Shown one piece after another: positions 55,074-64,000 of a stretch of DNA of 64,000 bases (its first letter is position 1; the number at the start of each line of letters is the position of its first letter). The stretch lies in contig NZ_JAJONF010000005.1 in the NCBI RefSeq assembly GCF_021462265.1, positions 124,001 through 188,000 on the forward strand, in the 5' to 3' direction. The notes beneath the pieces are model-generated. The model had not been told where the DNA came from and made no database searches. It saw only the letters and a list, made by a program, of their open reading frames with translations. This stretch comes from Streptomyces shenzhenensis. GTDB taxonomy: Bacteria; Actinomycetota; Actinomycetes; Streptomycetales; Streptomycetaceae. The translations under genes and the position numbers were made by a program.

Positions 55074-56600
55074 CTACTTCCCGCCGGCCGCCGCCCGGGT
55101 CGGCCGGCCCAGCGCCCAGAACAGGACACCGAGGAGCATGAATCCGACGAGCGGGACCAGCTCCGTCAGCAGGTACTTCCCGCGCTCGGCACGGGTCCAG
55201 CCGTCCGGCGCGTAGCCGGCGCCGAACCAGTGGTCGCCGGCGCCGGGCGCGACCAGCTGCACGCCGGCGAAGACGATGAGCAGGGTCAGGACCACGCTGA
55301 TGGTCCAAGGGAGGGGAGCCCGGTACGGGCGGGGCGTGTCCGGGTACTTGCGGCGTAGGAACGGCAGCGCCGGGAAGATGCCCAGGTAGCTGACGAGGGT
55401 GGTCGACACGGCGAGGCCGAGGACCGCGCCGAAGAGCTTGGCCGCGCTGCCGTGGGTCAGCTGGTGGGCCAGGACCAGGACGCCGGTGGAGACCAGGCCG
55501 CTGAGGACGTTCACCCGGACCGGGGTGCCGAACCGGCTGGAGATGACGCCGAGGAAACGGGGCGCCGCGCCGTCGTAGCCGGAGACGGCCAGGGCGCGGT
55601 CCGAGCCCATGATCCAGGTGACGCCGGAGGACAGCACCGTGAGGATGAACATGATCCCGGCCAGGTCGCCGAGCACGGTGCCGAACCCGCTGAGCGTGGT
55701 GGTGCCGTCGGCGCCGACGTTGCCGCCGTACACCGTGAAGACCTGCCGGATCGCGTCGACGAAACCACCGAGGCCGGTGACCGCCCTGACCGGCAGGACG
55801 AGCAGGATGCCGAGGATCGGCAGCGCGTAGAGGAGCACGGAGAGGACGGCACCGCGGAAGATGCCGTAGGGGACGTCCTTCTGGGGGTTCGTCATCTCGT
55901 CGCCGGCCGTGTTGGGCAGCTCGAAACCGACGTAGTTGAACATCAGGACCGGCACCAGGCCGACGAATCCCGCGTAGGTCGGCGAGAAGTCGCCGATGCC
56001 GAAGCCGTGCAGCCCGTGCTGGATCCCGTAGGCGACGACCGTCACGGTGAACAGGCCGAGCAGCAGGAACCGGCTCCAGGCGCCGAGGGTCGGGATCCAC
56101 TTGCCGATGTCGAAGGAGAGGATCGCCGCGAGTACACCCAACCAGACGAAGAGGAGGGTGAAGAAGTAGAACGCGGGGGTGCTCAGGTCCTTCCCGCCGT
56201 TGAAGAAGGTGGTGTACGCCGTGACGGCGGAGACGGCGAGGGTCCCGCCCAGCCACACCGGGTTGGTGATCCAGTAAAGGAAGTTGTTGACGGCGCCGGC
56301 CAGGCGCCCGAAGGCCCGGCTGGTCCAGATGTAGGGGCCGCCCTCGTCGGGGAAGGCGGCCCCGAGCTCGGCGATCAGCAGCGCGGAGGGCACGAGGAAC
56401 ACCACGGCGAGCACGATCAGCCACGTGAACGCCTCGGCACCGGACGAGGCCACGGCGCCGATGGTGTCCACCCCGACGATGGTGCACAGCAGGAAGAACA
56501 GGATGTCGAAGCGGCCGAAGTGCTTGCGCAGCTTCTGCCGTTCCGCCTGGGCGGCGACCGGTGCGTCGACCGGTTCGGAAGTGAGGGGGCCAGCGGTCAC
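55074..56600 (-). CDS. APC-superfamily amino acid permease
   Basis: The 508-residue protein has about twelve transmembrane segments with the APC signature ILFFLLCTIVGVDTIGAVASSG, a PDEGGPYIWTSRAFG loop and FNYVGFELPNTAGDEM. This pattern is that of the glutamate/GABA or amine permease branch. GTG at 56600 follows GGAG at spacing six; the frame is open to 56708 without family similarity. It lies 144 bases beyond the SDR gene, so it may be in the same transcript or separately initiated. A 201-base gap to the MFS gene has no clear feature. Confidence 0.9.
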   Translation of the reverse strand: MTAGPLTSEPVDAPVAAQAERQKLRKHFGRFDILFFLLCTIVGVDTIGAVASSGAEAFTWLIVLAVVFLVPSALLIAELGAAFPDEGGPYIWTSRAFGRLAGAVNNFLYWITNPVWLGGTLAVSAVTAYTTFFNGGKDLSTPAFYFFTLLFVWLGVLAAILSFDIGKWIPTLGAWSRFLLLGLFTVTVVAYGIQHGLHGFGIGDFSPTYAGFVGLVPVLMFNYVGFELPNTAGDEMTNPQKDVPYGIFRGAVLSVLLYALPILGILLVLPVRAVTGLGGFVDAIRQVFTVYGGNVGADGTTTLSGFGTVLGDLAGIMFILTVLSSGVTWIMGSDRALAVSGYDGAAPRFLGVISSRFGTPVRVNVLSGLVSTGVLVLAHQLTHGSAAKLFGAVLGLAVSTTLVSYLGIFPALPFLRRKYPDTPRPYRAPLPWTISVVLTLLIVFAGVQLVAPGAGDHWFGAGYAPDGWTRAERGKYLLTELVPLVGFMLLGVLFWALGRPTRAAAGGK

Positions 56601-56744
56601 CGGGAGCTCCAGCGTGCTCGGGAGGGGCGCGATCCGGCCATGGTCCACGGCGCCGCACAAGCGCACAAGCGTTTGGCCCCAAGTCGTGACCAGCGTCCCG
56701 GCACTCATAGCCGCCGGAAATCTCCCGGAAACAGCGGGGCCGCG

Positions 56745-57758
56745 CTACCCGCCCCTGGTGCCCAGCAGCCGGCGTACCCCGCCGACCGCCGCGACGGTCA
56801 GGGCGGTCGTGGTCGCGGCGGTCACCGCCGGGTGCCGGGCCAGTGCCGCCTGCACCGAGTGGGCGTGCGACCGTTCGTCGAACTCGCCGTGGGCGCCGTG
56901 GTCGCTGCCGGGCACGGCGTCGGCCGGCGCGTACAGGTTGCCCCGGCCGGCGGGTGCGGGCGCCTCCGTCTGCTGGGAGCTGAAGCCGGTGCGTGCCAGG
57001 TAGCGGTCGAGGAGGGCCGGGGCGAGCCGGTTGGCCCACACGGTCGCCGCCGTGCTGGCGCCGATGTAGCGCTGCTTGCGGCCGGGATGGTCGGCGGCGT
57101 GAACGACACCGCGCGCCGCCACCTCGGGCTGGTAGATCGGCGGCACCGGCTGCGGATGCCGGGGGAGCCGGGAGCGCACCCAGGAGAACTGCGGGGTGTT
57201 GACCGCCGGCATCTGCACGACGGTGATGTGCACGTTGCTGCCCTGGTGCAGCAGTTCGAGGCGGACCGACGAGGTGAAGCCGTTGATGGCGTGCTTGGCC
57301 GCGCAGTAGGCCGACTGGAGCGGGATCGCCCGCTCGCCGAGCGCCGAGCCGACCTGCACGACGGTGCCCCGGTCGCGCGGCAGCATCCGGGCGAGAGCGG
57401 TCCGGGTGCCGTTCACGAACCCGAGATACGTCACCTCGGTGACCCGCCGGTACTCCTCCGGAGTGATCTCGGTGAAGGGCGCGAACACGCTGGTGAAGGC
57501 GCAGTTGATCCAGACGTCGATGGGCCCGAGGAGCCGTTCGGCGGCGTCGGCGGCAGCCTCCACCTGGCCGGGGTCCGCGGTGTCGGCCTGCTGCACCAGC
57601 GGCCGGCCGCCGCGTTCGGCGACCTCCCTCGCCGCGGCTTCGAGCCCCGCCTCGCCCCGCGCGATCAGGGCGATGCGCGCCCCGCGCTCGGCGTACAGAC
57701 GCGCGACGGCGCGGCCGATGCCGGCGCTGGCTCCGGTGATGACGACGACTTGCGACAT
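56745..57758 (-). CDS. Short-chain dehydrogenase/reductase with extended C terminus
   Basis: The 337-residue protein has the Rossmann motif TGASAGIGRAV, the Asn/Ser/Tyr/Lys set in VQVGSALG and SAYCAAKHAINGF, and about 80 extra C-terminal residues that end in a hydrophobic stretch (TAATTTALTVAAVGGVRRLL), possibly a membrane tail. Such long SDRs with a tail are common in actinobacteria and reduce or oxidise unidentified substrates with NAD(P). GGAACGGACC precedes the ATG. It follows the enolase-superfamily gene by 49 bases. Confidence 0.9.
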   Translation of the reverse strand: MSQVVVITGASAGIGRAVARLYAERGARIALIARGEAGLEAAAREVAERGGRPLVQQADTADPGQVEAAADAAERLLGPIDVWINCAFTSVFAPFTEITPEEYRRVTEVTYLGFVNGTRTALARMLPRDRGTVVQVGSALGERAIPLQSAYCAAKHAINGFTSSVRLELLHQGSNVHITVVQMPAVNTPQFSWVRSRLPRHPQPVPPIYQPEVAARGVVHAADHPGRKQRYIGASTAATVWANRLAPALLDRYLARTGFSSQQTEAPAPAGRGNLYAPADAVPGSDHGAHGEFDERSHAHSVQAALARHPAVTAATTTALTVAAVGGVRRLLGTRGG

Positions 57759-57807
57759 GGTCCGTTCCTCAGGTCCTCGGAGTTCGTCGGCCGACACGGA
57801 GGACCGG

Positions 57808-58917
57808 TCAGCCGACCCGGAAGGGGCGGGCCCGCGCGGCGTCCAGGCGCAGGCCGAGGCCCGGCTCACCGGCACCGCCCACGGACAGGGAGCCCGCGTG
57901 CCGGGCCGGCCCGCCGTCGAAGAGCATCCGCTCGATGCGGACATGGTCGTGGAACCACTCCAGATGCCGCAGGTTCGGCACCGAGGCCGCCACGTGCGCA
58001 TGGGCGTACGGCGCGCAGTGCCCCGAGATCTCCAGGCCGTGGGCGAGGGCCAGCGCCGCGACACGCAGCCACACGGTGATCCCGCCGCACCGGGTGACGT
58101 CCGCCTGCAGGCAGTCCACGGCCCCGGCGTCGAGCATCTGCCGGAAATAGGGGAGCGTGTAGCCGTACTCGCCCGCGGTCACGTCCGCCGCGACCCGGCT
58201 CCGGACCAGGGCGAGCGCCGCCAACTGGTCGGAGGAGACCGGCTCCTCGAACCAGGTCACGCCCGCCGCGTCCAGCCCCGCCGCCACCCGCACCGCCTGC
58301 TTGGCGCCGTAGCCGCCGTTGGCGTCCACGTACAACTCGGCCGAATCACCGATGCTCTCGCGGGCCCGGGCCACCCGTCGAAGGTCGCGCGCCTCGCGAC
58401 TCCCCCAGGACTCCGCGATCTTGATCTTCACGCGGGGAATGCCCTCCTCCGCCACCCAGCCGCGCAGCTGCCGGTCCTGGCGCTGCTCGTCGTACGTGGT
58501 GAAGCCGCCGCTCCCGTACACGGGCACCTCGTCGCGGGCGGCGCCGAGCAGATCCACCAGCGGGAGCCCGAGCAGCCGCGCCTTGGCGTCCCACAGGGCG
58601 ATGTCCACGGCGGAGACCGCCTCGGCGGCGATGCCCGGCAGACCGGCGTTGCGGACCGCGCGCTGCATGGCCTCGTTGGCGCGCGGTACGTCGAGGGCGG
58701 ACAGGCCGGTGACGACGCCGGCCAGCAGGCCGTCGACGACCCCCGCGGCCGCGGGCGGGGCGTACGTGTACCCGAGCCCGGTGGCCTCCCCGCAGCGGAC
58801 GGTGACCAGGACGAGCGTGGTGCTGTCCCAGGCCGCGGTCCCGTCCGCCTCGGGCGCGTCCGTCGGAACGGTGTAGGCGGCGCTGTCCACCCGCTCGACG
58901 GCCGGCAGGTCGCTCAC
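57808..58917 (-). CDS. Enolase-superfamily enzyme (mandelate racemase/muconate lactonizing type)
   Basis: The 369-residue protein has the capping domain at the N terminus and a TIM barrel with catalytic Lys in RVKIKIAES (KxK), metal-ligand residues in YVDANGG, FEEPV and AGEYGY, and a late His-rich GHCAPYAHAHVA loop. KxK suggests the MLE-like branch, but the substrate sugar acid or lactone is unknown. The GTG start overlaps the TPP-enzyme stop (GTGA), so both are translated in a coupled way. Confidence 0.9.
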   Translation of the reverse strand: MSDLPAVERVDSAAYTVPTDAPEADGTAAWDSTTLVLVTVRCGEATGLGYTYAPPAAAGVVDGLLAGVVTGLSALDVPRANEAMQRAVRNAGLPGIAAEAVSAVDIALWDAKARLLGLPLVDLLGAARDEVPVYGSGGFTTYDEQRQDRQLRGWVAEEGIPRVKIKIAESWGSREARDLRRVARARESIGDSAELYVDANGGYGAKQAVRVAAGLDAAGVTWFEEPVSSDQLAALALVRSRVAADVTAGEYGYTLPYFRQMLDAGAVDCLQADVTRCGGITVWLRVAALALAHGLEISGHCAPYAHAHVAASVPNLRHLEWFHDHVRIERMLFDGGPARHAGSLSVGGAGEPGLGLRLDAARARPFRVG

Positions 58918-60716
58918 CGCCGCCCCGCTTCGTGCCGGTGCGGCAGGAACTCCTGCACCTTGGCCTTGAAGCCCTGCCGGACCATCGCCACCCGGTCGCT
59001 GTCGCCCTTGAGGACGGAGGCCGCCGCGGCCTCGATCTGGTCGAGGGTGGCGTGCGGCGGGATCGGCGGTACGGCGGGGTCGGTCACGAAGTCGAGCACA
59101 CACGGCCGGTCGGCGGAGAGCGCGGCCTCCCAGGCGCCCGCCACCCCGCCCGGCTCGTCGATCCGCATGCCGGTCAGGCCGAGGGAGCGGGCGAAGTCCG
59201 CGTACCCGACGTCCGGGAGGGACTGCGAGGGAAGGAACTGCGGGGCGCCCTCCATCGCGCGCATCTCCCAGGTCACCTGGTTAAGGTCCCGGTTGTTGAA
59301 GACGGCGACGATCAGCCGAGGGTCCTCCCAGTCGCGCCAGTACTTGGCGATGGTGATGAGCTCGGCCATGCCGTTCATCTGCATCGCCCCGTCGCCGACG
59401 AGGGCGATCGCGGGCCGGTTCCCGTGCGCGAACTTGGCGCCGATGGCGTAGGGCACGCCCGGCCCCATGGTGGCCAGCGTCCCCGACAGCGAACCCCGCA
59501 TCGCGCCGCGCAGCTTCAGGTGCCGGGCGTACCAGTTGGCGGCGGAGCCGGAGTCGGAGGAGAGGATGACGTCGTCCGGGAGCAGCCCGTTGAGGGCGTG
59601 GGTGACGTACTCGGGGTTGATCGGATCGGCCTCGACGCCGGCCCGCCGCTCCATCACCTCCCACCAGTCCCTGACGTTGTTCTCGATCTTCGTCCGCCAG
59701 GACGGGTCCTCCATCTGCTCGAGGAGCGGCAGCAGCCGGCGCAGCGTCCGGGCCGCGTCGCCGACCAGGTTGACCTCGAAGGGGTAGCGCAGCCCCACCA
59801 TGTGCGGATCGATGTCCACCTGCACCGCCCGCGCCTTGCCGAACGCCGGCAGGAACTGCGTGTAGGGGAAGGACGATCCGATCACGAGCAGGGTGTCGCA
59901 GTCCCGCATCATCTCGTACGACGGCCGGGTGCCGAGCAGCCCGATCGCGCCGGTGACGTACGGCAGGTCGTCGTCGAGGGCGTCCTTGCCCAGCAGCGCC
60001 TTCGCGACGCCGGCACCGAGCCGGTCGGCGACCTCCTTGACCTCCACACGCGCGCCGCGCGCGCCCTGACCGATCAGGATCGCGGTCTTGCCGCCGGAGT
60101 TGAGCACGTCGGCGGCCCGTTGCAGGTCGCCGTCGTCCGGGACCGGCGCGTAGTGCGGCATGCCGAGACTGGACGGCACCATCTTGAAGGCGTGCTCGGG
60201 CGGCGAGTAGTCCAGTTCCTGGACGTCGGCCGGGATGATCAGGGCGGTCACCGAGCGGCGTGCCATGGCGGTGCGCATCGCCCGGTCGAGCACGTTCGGA
60301 AGCTGCTCGGGGACGGTGACCATCTCGCAGAAGTCCGAGGCCACGTCCTTGTACAGGGTCAGCAGGTCGACCTCCTGCTGGTACGAGCCGCCCATGGCAC
60401 TGCGGTTGGTCTGCCCGACGATCGCCACCACCGGCACATGGTCCAGCTTGGCGTCGTACAGGCCGTTGAGGAGATGGATGGCGCCGGGCCCGGAGGTGGC
60501 GGCGCAGACGCCGACCCGGCCGGAGAACTTGGCGTAGCCGACGGCCTCGAACGCGGACATCTCCTCGTGGCGGGACTGGATGAACCGGGGGTTGTTCTCC
60601 GCCCGTCCCCAGGCCGCGAGGAGGCCGTTGATGCCGTCGCCCGGGTAGGCGAAGACATGGTCGACGTCCCACTCGCGCAGCCGCTGGAGGATGTAGTCGG
60701 AGACCTTCGTCGACAT
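58914..60716 (-). CDS. Thiamine pyrophosphate-dependent enzyme (pyruvate oxidase/acetolactate synthase-like)
   Basis: The 600-residue enzyme has the three-domain TPP fold: FAYPGDGING and the catalytic Glu in SRHEEMSAFEAVGYAK, a central domain, and the TPP-binding motif GDGAMQMNG followed by FNNRDLNQ. It matches the YdaP/PoxB-like group. It would decarboxylate a 2-oxo acid; pyruvate is usual. GGAAAGG precedes the ATG. It sits 31 bases downstream of the YdiJ-like gene and overlaps the enolase-superfamily gene. Confidence 0.92.
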   Translation of the reverse strand: MSTKVSDYILQRLREWDVDHVFAYPGDGINGLLAAWGRAENNPRFIQSRHEEMSAFEAVGYAKFSGRVGVCAATSGPGAIHLLNGLYDAKLDHVPVVAIVGQTNRSAMGGSYQQEVDLLTLYKDVASDFCEMVTVPEQLPNVLDRAMRTAMARRSVTALIIPADVQELDYSPPEHAFKMVPSSLGMPHYAPVPDDGDLQRAADVLNSGGKTAILIGQGARGARVEVKEVADRLGAGVAKALLGKDALDDDLPYVTGAIGLLGTRPSYEMMRDCDTLLVIGSSFPYTQFLPAFGKARAVQVDIDPHMVGLRYPFEVNLVGDAARTLRRLLPLLEQMEDPSWRTKIENNVRDWWEVMERRAGVEADPINPEYVTHALNGLLPDDVILSSDSGSAANWYARHLKLRGAMRGSLSGTLATMGPGVPYAIGAKFAHGNRPAIALVGDGAMQMNGMAELITIAKYWRDWEDPRLIVAVFNNRDLNQVTWEMRAMEGAPQFLPSQSLPDVGYADFARSLGLTGMRIDEPGGVAGAWEAALSADRPCVLDFVTDPAVPPIPPHATLDQIEAAAASVLKGDSDRVAMVRQGFKAKVQEFLPHRHEAGRR

Positions 60717-60747
60717 GTTCGGAACCTTTCCTTGAGGTGACGTGCGG

Positions 60748-63700
60748 TTACGGGCGGCGCAGCTGCCGTACGGCGCGCAGGGCGGCCGCCCCGGTGAGGG
60801 TCCCGGCGACGGCGGTGGCCGCCCAGCGGGCCGCGCCGGAGGGTTCGGCGGGGCGCCGGGCCAGCCGCTCGGGCCGGTCGCTGGGCAGCGGGCCGTCCAG
60901 TGCGAGGGCCAGGGCCTCCGCCAGGTGCAGGGCCCGCCGACCGGTGCCGCCCTGCTCGATCTGGGTGCGGCAGCTGAAGCCGTCGGCCAGCACCAGGCTG
61001 TCCGGGGCGGCGGCGCGGACGGCGGGCAGCACCCCCAGCTCGCCCACGGCCATGGAGACCTCGTGGTGCCCGCGCTCGAAGCCGAAGTTCCCGGCCAGCC
61101 CGCAGCAGCCCTCGTCGAGGACGTCCGCGTCGAGCCTGGCACGGCGCATCAGTTCCCGGTCGGCGTCGAACTTCATGATCGCGTGCTGGTGGCAGTGGGT
61201 CTGCACGGTCGCCTGCCGGGCGAGGAACGGCGGCTGCCAGCCCGCGGGAGCGTGGTTGACGAGCTGTTCGGCGAAGGTCCGCGTCCGGTGTGCCAGCCGC
61301 TGCACGTCCTGGTCGCCGGGCAGCAGCTCGGGCGCGTCGGACCTGAACACGGCGGTGCAGGAGGGCTCGAGGCCGATGATCGGGGTGCCCGCGTCCAGCC
61401 AGGGCCGCAGGGTCCGCAGGGTCCGTCGCAGCACCCTCTTGGCGGTGGCCAGTTGACCCGTCGAGATCCAGGTCAGGCCGCAGCACACGGGTGTTTCGGG
61501 CACGGTGACCCTGAAGCCCGCGTCCTCCAGGACCTGTACGGCCGACATCGCGACCGCCGGGTGGAAGTGGTTGCTGAAGGTGTCCGGCCACAGGACCACC
61601 GTCGCCGGGTCCGCCGGGTCCGGCTGCCCGGTGTCGAGGGCCTGCCACCACCGGACGAAGGACCGCTCGGCGAACGCCGGGGGCCGCCGGGCGCCGTCCA
61701 CCCCGGCGAGCGCCTTTCCCATCCGCCCCAGGACCGGCGCCTGCAACGCGCTGTTCGCCAACCCGGGTGCGTGCTCCGCCAGTTGCGCCCAAAGCGGCAG
61801 CCAGCCCATCGAGTAGTGGGCGGCCGGGCGCGGCCGGCCCGCGTAGTGGTGGGCCATGAACTCGGCCTTGTAGGTGGCCATGTCCACCCCCGTGGGGCAG
61901 TCCGACTTGCAGCCCTTGCAGGCCAGGCAGAGATCCAGGGCGTCCCGGACCTCGGCCGACCGCCAGCCGTCCTTGACCGCCGAGTCGGGATGCCCGTCGA
62001 GCATCTCGAACAGCAGCCGCGCCCGCCCGCGCGTCGAGTGCTCCTCCTCACGGGTGGCCCGGTACGAGGGACACATCACGTCGCCGTGCAGGCCACGGCA
62101 GTTGCCGATGCCGACGCAGCGCATGACCGCACGGGTGAAGGAGTGGTCGTCCTCCGGATAACCGAAGTGGGTCCGTGGCGTGGCCGGCCGCCACTCGGAC
62201 CCGAGCCGCAACTGCCCGTCCACCGGGTTCGGGTCGACGACCTTGCCCGGGTTCATCCGGTTGCCCGGATCGAACAGTGCCTTCAACTCCCCGAAGGCAC
62301 CGACCAGGCGGTCCCCGAACATCCGCGTCAGCAGCTCGCCCCGGGCCTGCCCGTCGCCGTGCTCGCCCGACAGCGAACCGCCGTAGGAGGCCACCAGGTC
62401 GGCGGCCCGCTCCACGAAACGCCGGAAGTCCGCCACCCCGTCCGCCGTCTTCATCCCGAACGGGATCCGGGTGTGCACACACCCCTGCCCGAAGTGCCCG
62501 TACAGGGAGGGATGGTCGTAGTCGAACTCCGCGAACAGCCCTTTCAGGTCCCGCAGATAGTCGCCCAGCCGCTCGGGCGACACCGCCGAGTCCTCCCAGC
62601 CCTCCCAGGTCTCCCGGTCGTCCGGCGGCCGCGCGGTCACCCCGAGCCCCGCCTCCCGGGCTTTGAGCATCTCCTGCTCGCGCCGCGGGTCGTCGGAGAA
62701 CGCGACCGAGGCCTCCTTCTCGGACCGGCCGATCGCCTTCACCAGGGCGTGCGCCTGTTCGTCGACGTCCTCCTGGCTGTCCCCGGTGAACTGCACCAGA
62801 AGCCAGCTGTCCGCCTGCGGCAGGGCGCGCAGCGAGTCCAGGTAGGCGTGCTCCTCCCGCATCAGCTCGGCCATCCGCCCGTCCAGCGCCTCCAGCTGAC
62901 CCGGCGAGCAGTGCTCCAGCAGCCGGGGCACGTCGTCGGCGGCCCGGCAGATGTCGTCGTACCCGAGCACCAGCAGCGACTCGTACGGCGGCACCGGGAC
63001 CAGGTCGAGTTCGGCGTGCAGGACGGTCACCAGGGTTCCCTCGCTGCCCACCAGCGCCTTGGCCACGTCGAGGCCGTTCTCCGGAAGCAGCGAGTCCAGG
63101 TTGTAGCCGGAGACCCGGCGCGGGATCTTCGGGTAGCCGTGCCGGATGTCCGCCAGGTACTCGGTGACGATCCGGTCCAGCCCGTCGTACAGCTCGGCCC
63201 GCCGGCCGCCCTCGGCGGCGATCCGCGCCCGCTCCGCCTGCGAGGTGGGCCCCACCCACATCCGCACACCGTCGTACGTCAGCACTTCGAGACGGCGCAC
63301 ACTGTCGACCGTCTTCCCGTACGCCTGCGCGGACGCCCCGCACGAGTTGTTGCCGATCATGCCGCCCAGCGCGCAGTGGCTGTGCGTCGACGGTTTCGGG
63401 CCGAACTGGAGGTGGTGGTCGGCCAGCCGCCGGTTGAGTTCGTCCAGGACGATGCCGGGCTCCACCACGCAGGTGCGGGCCTCGGGGCCGACGGAGACCA
63501 GGGCGTCGCAGTGCTTGCTCCAGTCAATGACCACGGCCGCGTTCGTCGTCTGTCCGGCGAGGCTGGTGCCGCCGCCGCGGGACAGCACCGGCACGTCGAA
63601 GCGGGAGCACAGCTCCACCGCGCGGGCACCGGCCGCCACGCTCCGCGGGACGACCACGCCGAGCGGGACCTGGCGGTAGTTCGAGCCGTCCGTGGAGTAG

Positions 63701-63801
63701 GCGCCCCGGCTGCCGGGATCGAACCGGACCTCGGCGTCGGTCCCGGTGCGCAGGGCCGTGACCAGGCCGTCGAGTGACTCTGCGGGGACTGGTGTGCTCA
63801 T
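60748..63801 (-). CDS. YdiJ-like FAD/4Fe-4S dehydrogenase
   Basis: The 1017-residue protein joins a GlcD/D-lactate dehydrogenase-like half to a GlcF-like half, as in YdiJ (about 1018 residues in E. coli, a D-2-hydroxyglutarate dehydrogenase). The first half binds FAD with PVLSRGGGTSLAGQ and GGMIGNNSCGA, and the second has the iron-sulfur motif CLACKGCKSDCP near 640. Two CCG repeats follow (CCGLTW and CCGLAGNFGFERGH). It would oxidise a D-2-hydroxy acid. The ATG at 63801 has GGAGG and overlaps the preceding stop as ATGA. Confidence 0.92.
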   Translation of the reverse strand: MSTPVPAESLDGLVTALRTGTDAEVRFDPGSRGAYSTDGSNYRQVPLGVVVPRSVAAGARAVELCSRFDVPVLSRGGGTSLAGQTTNAAVVIDWSKHCDALVSVGPEARTCVVEPGIVLDELNRRLADHHLQFGPKPSTHSHCALGGMIGNNSCGASAQAYGKTVDSVRRLEVLTYDGVRMWVGPTSQAERARIAAEGGRRAELYDGLDRIVTEYLADIRHGYPKIPRRVSGYNLDSLLPENGLDVAKALVGSEGTLVTVLHAELDLVPVPPYESLLVLGYDDICRAADDVPRLLEHCSPGQLEALDGRMAELMREEHAYLDSLRALPQADSWLLVQFTGDSQEDVDEQAHALVKAIGRSEKEASVAFSDDPRREQEMLKAREAGLGVTARPPDDRETWEGWEDSAVSPERLGDYLRDLKGLFAEFDYDHPSLYGHFGQGCVHTRIPFGMKTADGVADFRRFVERAADLVASYGGSLSGEHGDGQARGELLTRMFGDRLVGAFGELKALFDPGNRMNPGKVVDPNPVDGQLRLGSEWRPATPRTHFGYPEDDHSFTRAVMRCVGIGNCRGLHGDVMCPSYRATREEEHSTRGRARLLFEMLDGHPDSAVKDGWRSAEVRDALDLCLACKGCKSDCPTGVDMATYKAEFMAHHYAGRPRPAAHYSMGWLPLWAQLAEHAPGLANSALQAPVLGRMGKALAGVDGARRPPAFAERSFVRWWQALDTGQPDPADPATVVLWPDTFSNHFHPAVAMSAVQVLEDAGFRVTVPETPVCCGLTWISTGQLATAKRVLRRTLRTLRPWLDAGTPIIGLEPSCTAVFRSDAPELLPGDQDVQRLAHRTRTFAEQLVNHAPAGWQPPFLARQATVQTHCHQHAIMKFDADRELMRRARLDADVLDEGCCGLAGNFGFERGHHEVSMAVGELGVLPAVRAAAPDSLVLADGFSCRTQIEQGGTGRRALHLAEALALALDGPLPSDRPERLARRPAEPSGAARWAATAVAGTLTGAAALRAVRQLRRP

Positions 63802-64000
63802 GTCCGACCTCCGACCTGGTGCGCGGCTTCGTCCGGTACGGGCCACCGGGTACCCCGGAAGTCGAGGTCTCTCGCCCGGACAATCCGGGCACCCATGTTG
63901 CGCTCCATCATTTCCAGCGCGGCGGCCGCCAGGTGCGGGTGGATCGAGGCGACGGCGTCCCTGGGCACCGTGACCTCCAGGTGACGGATGTGCGCGTCCA
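63798..64000 (-). CDS. Partial isochorismatase-family hydrolase (C-terminal end)
   Basis: The frame runs in from the right window edge and ends at TGA 63798-63800, overlapping the YdiJ-like ATG by four bases. It encodes at least 67 residues, including HLEVTVPRDAVASI and ALEMMERNMGARIV. A run of this kind (PRDAVAS...MERNMG) is typical of the C terminus of isochorismatase-fold cysteine hydrolases. The catalytic part is outside the window. It is the upstream gene of the YdiJ-TPP-enolase-SDR set. Confidence 0.75.
   Translation of the reverse strand, partial: DAHIRHLEVTVPRDAVASIHPHLAAAALEMMERNMGARIVRARDLDFRGTRWPVPDEAAHQVGGRT

Noticed and set aside
60742..63777. Plus-strand frame opposite the YdiJ-like gene
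   Set aside because: The antisense frame has no recognisable domains; the minus strand has FAD and iron-sulfur motifs.

Overview
The window is chromosomal DNA from a Streptomyces or a very close relative. The evidence is the very high G+C, third positions that are almost always G or C, frequent GTG/TTG starts behind purine-rich ribosome sites, and the gene repertoire: secreted M4 protease, GlxA-type regulators, a P450 with its own [3Fe-4S] ferredoxin, WXG100/FtsK secretion genes, and GS-like amine ligases. No tRNA, rRNA, insertion sequence, phage gene or CRISPR array was seen. All assignments come from reading motifs and context; no database search was run.

Layout. (1) 349-5156: a dedA - response regulator - histidine kinase operon on the minus strand, flanked on both sides by plus-strand genes for four-repeat DUF347 membrane proteins. 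Both flanking genes have an 11-bp-spaced TTCAGG direct repeat upstream, probably the site of the local OmpR-type regulator. (2) 5412-9074: secreted GH3 beta-N-acetylhexosaminidase-like protein and a secreted M4 metalloprotease. (3) 9518-12593: two regulator/enzyme pairs, GlxA-like regulator with an HD hydrolase, and TetR with an isochorismatase-fold protein lacking the usual Cys.

(4) 12622-25844: a large catabolic island. Minus strand: GS-like gamma-glutamyl ligase then cytochrome P450. Plus strand: ferredoxin, ferredoxin reductase, acetoacetate decarboxylase-like protein, HpaE-like dehydrogenase, HpaD-like extradiol dioxygenase, HpaG-like FAH protein and a TetR regulator. A third unit holds an APC permease, a PuuC-like dehydrogenase and a PuuD-like hydrolase. 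One 16-bp operator (CGTTTG-AAGC-CAAACG and variants) overlaps the predicted promoter of all three units, which unites them as one regulon. The gene set suggests gamma-glutamylation, P450 oxidation and meta-cleavage of an aromatic amine, with no PuuB-type oxidase.

(5) 26545-51921: a type VII secretion-like locus. It has an ECF sigma factor, a membrane-anchored protein, an EccC/EssC ATPase with three P-loop regions, two small WXG-type proteins, a 4568-residue WXG-headed giant protein carrying an internal R-STS-QxE ADP-ribosyltransferase-like domain and RHS-like repeats, and a beta-helix/AAA+ (EccA/CbbX-like) fusion. A membrane-anchored ricin-type lectin is transcribed divergently from the sigma gene. 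EccB, EccD, EccE and mycosin were not recognised. (6) 52179-64000: minus-strand metabolic genes, namely epoxide hydrolase, MFS exporter, amino-acid permease, then a tightly packed operon reading from the right edge: isochorismatase-like (cut by the window end), YdiJ-like FAD/Fe-S dehydrogenase, TPP enzyme, enolase-superfamily enzyme, short-chain dehydrogenase.
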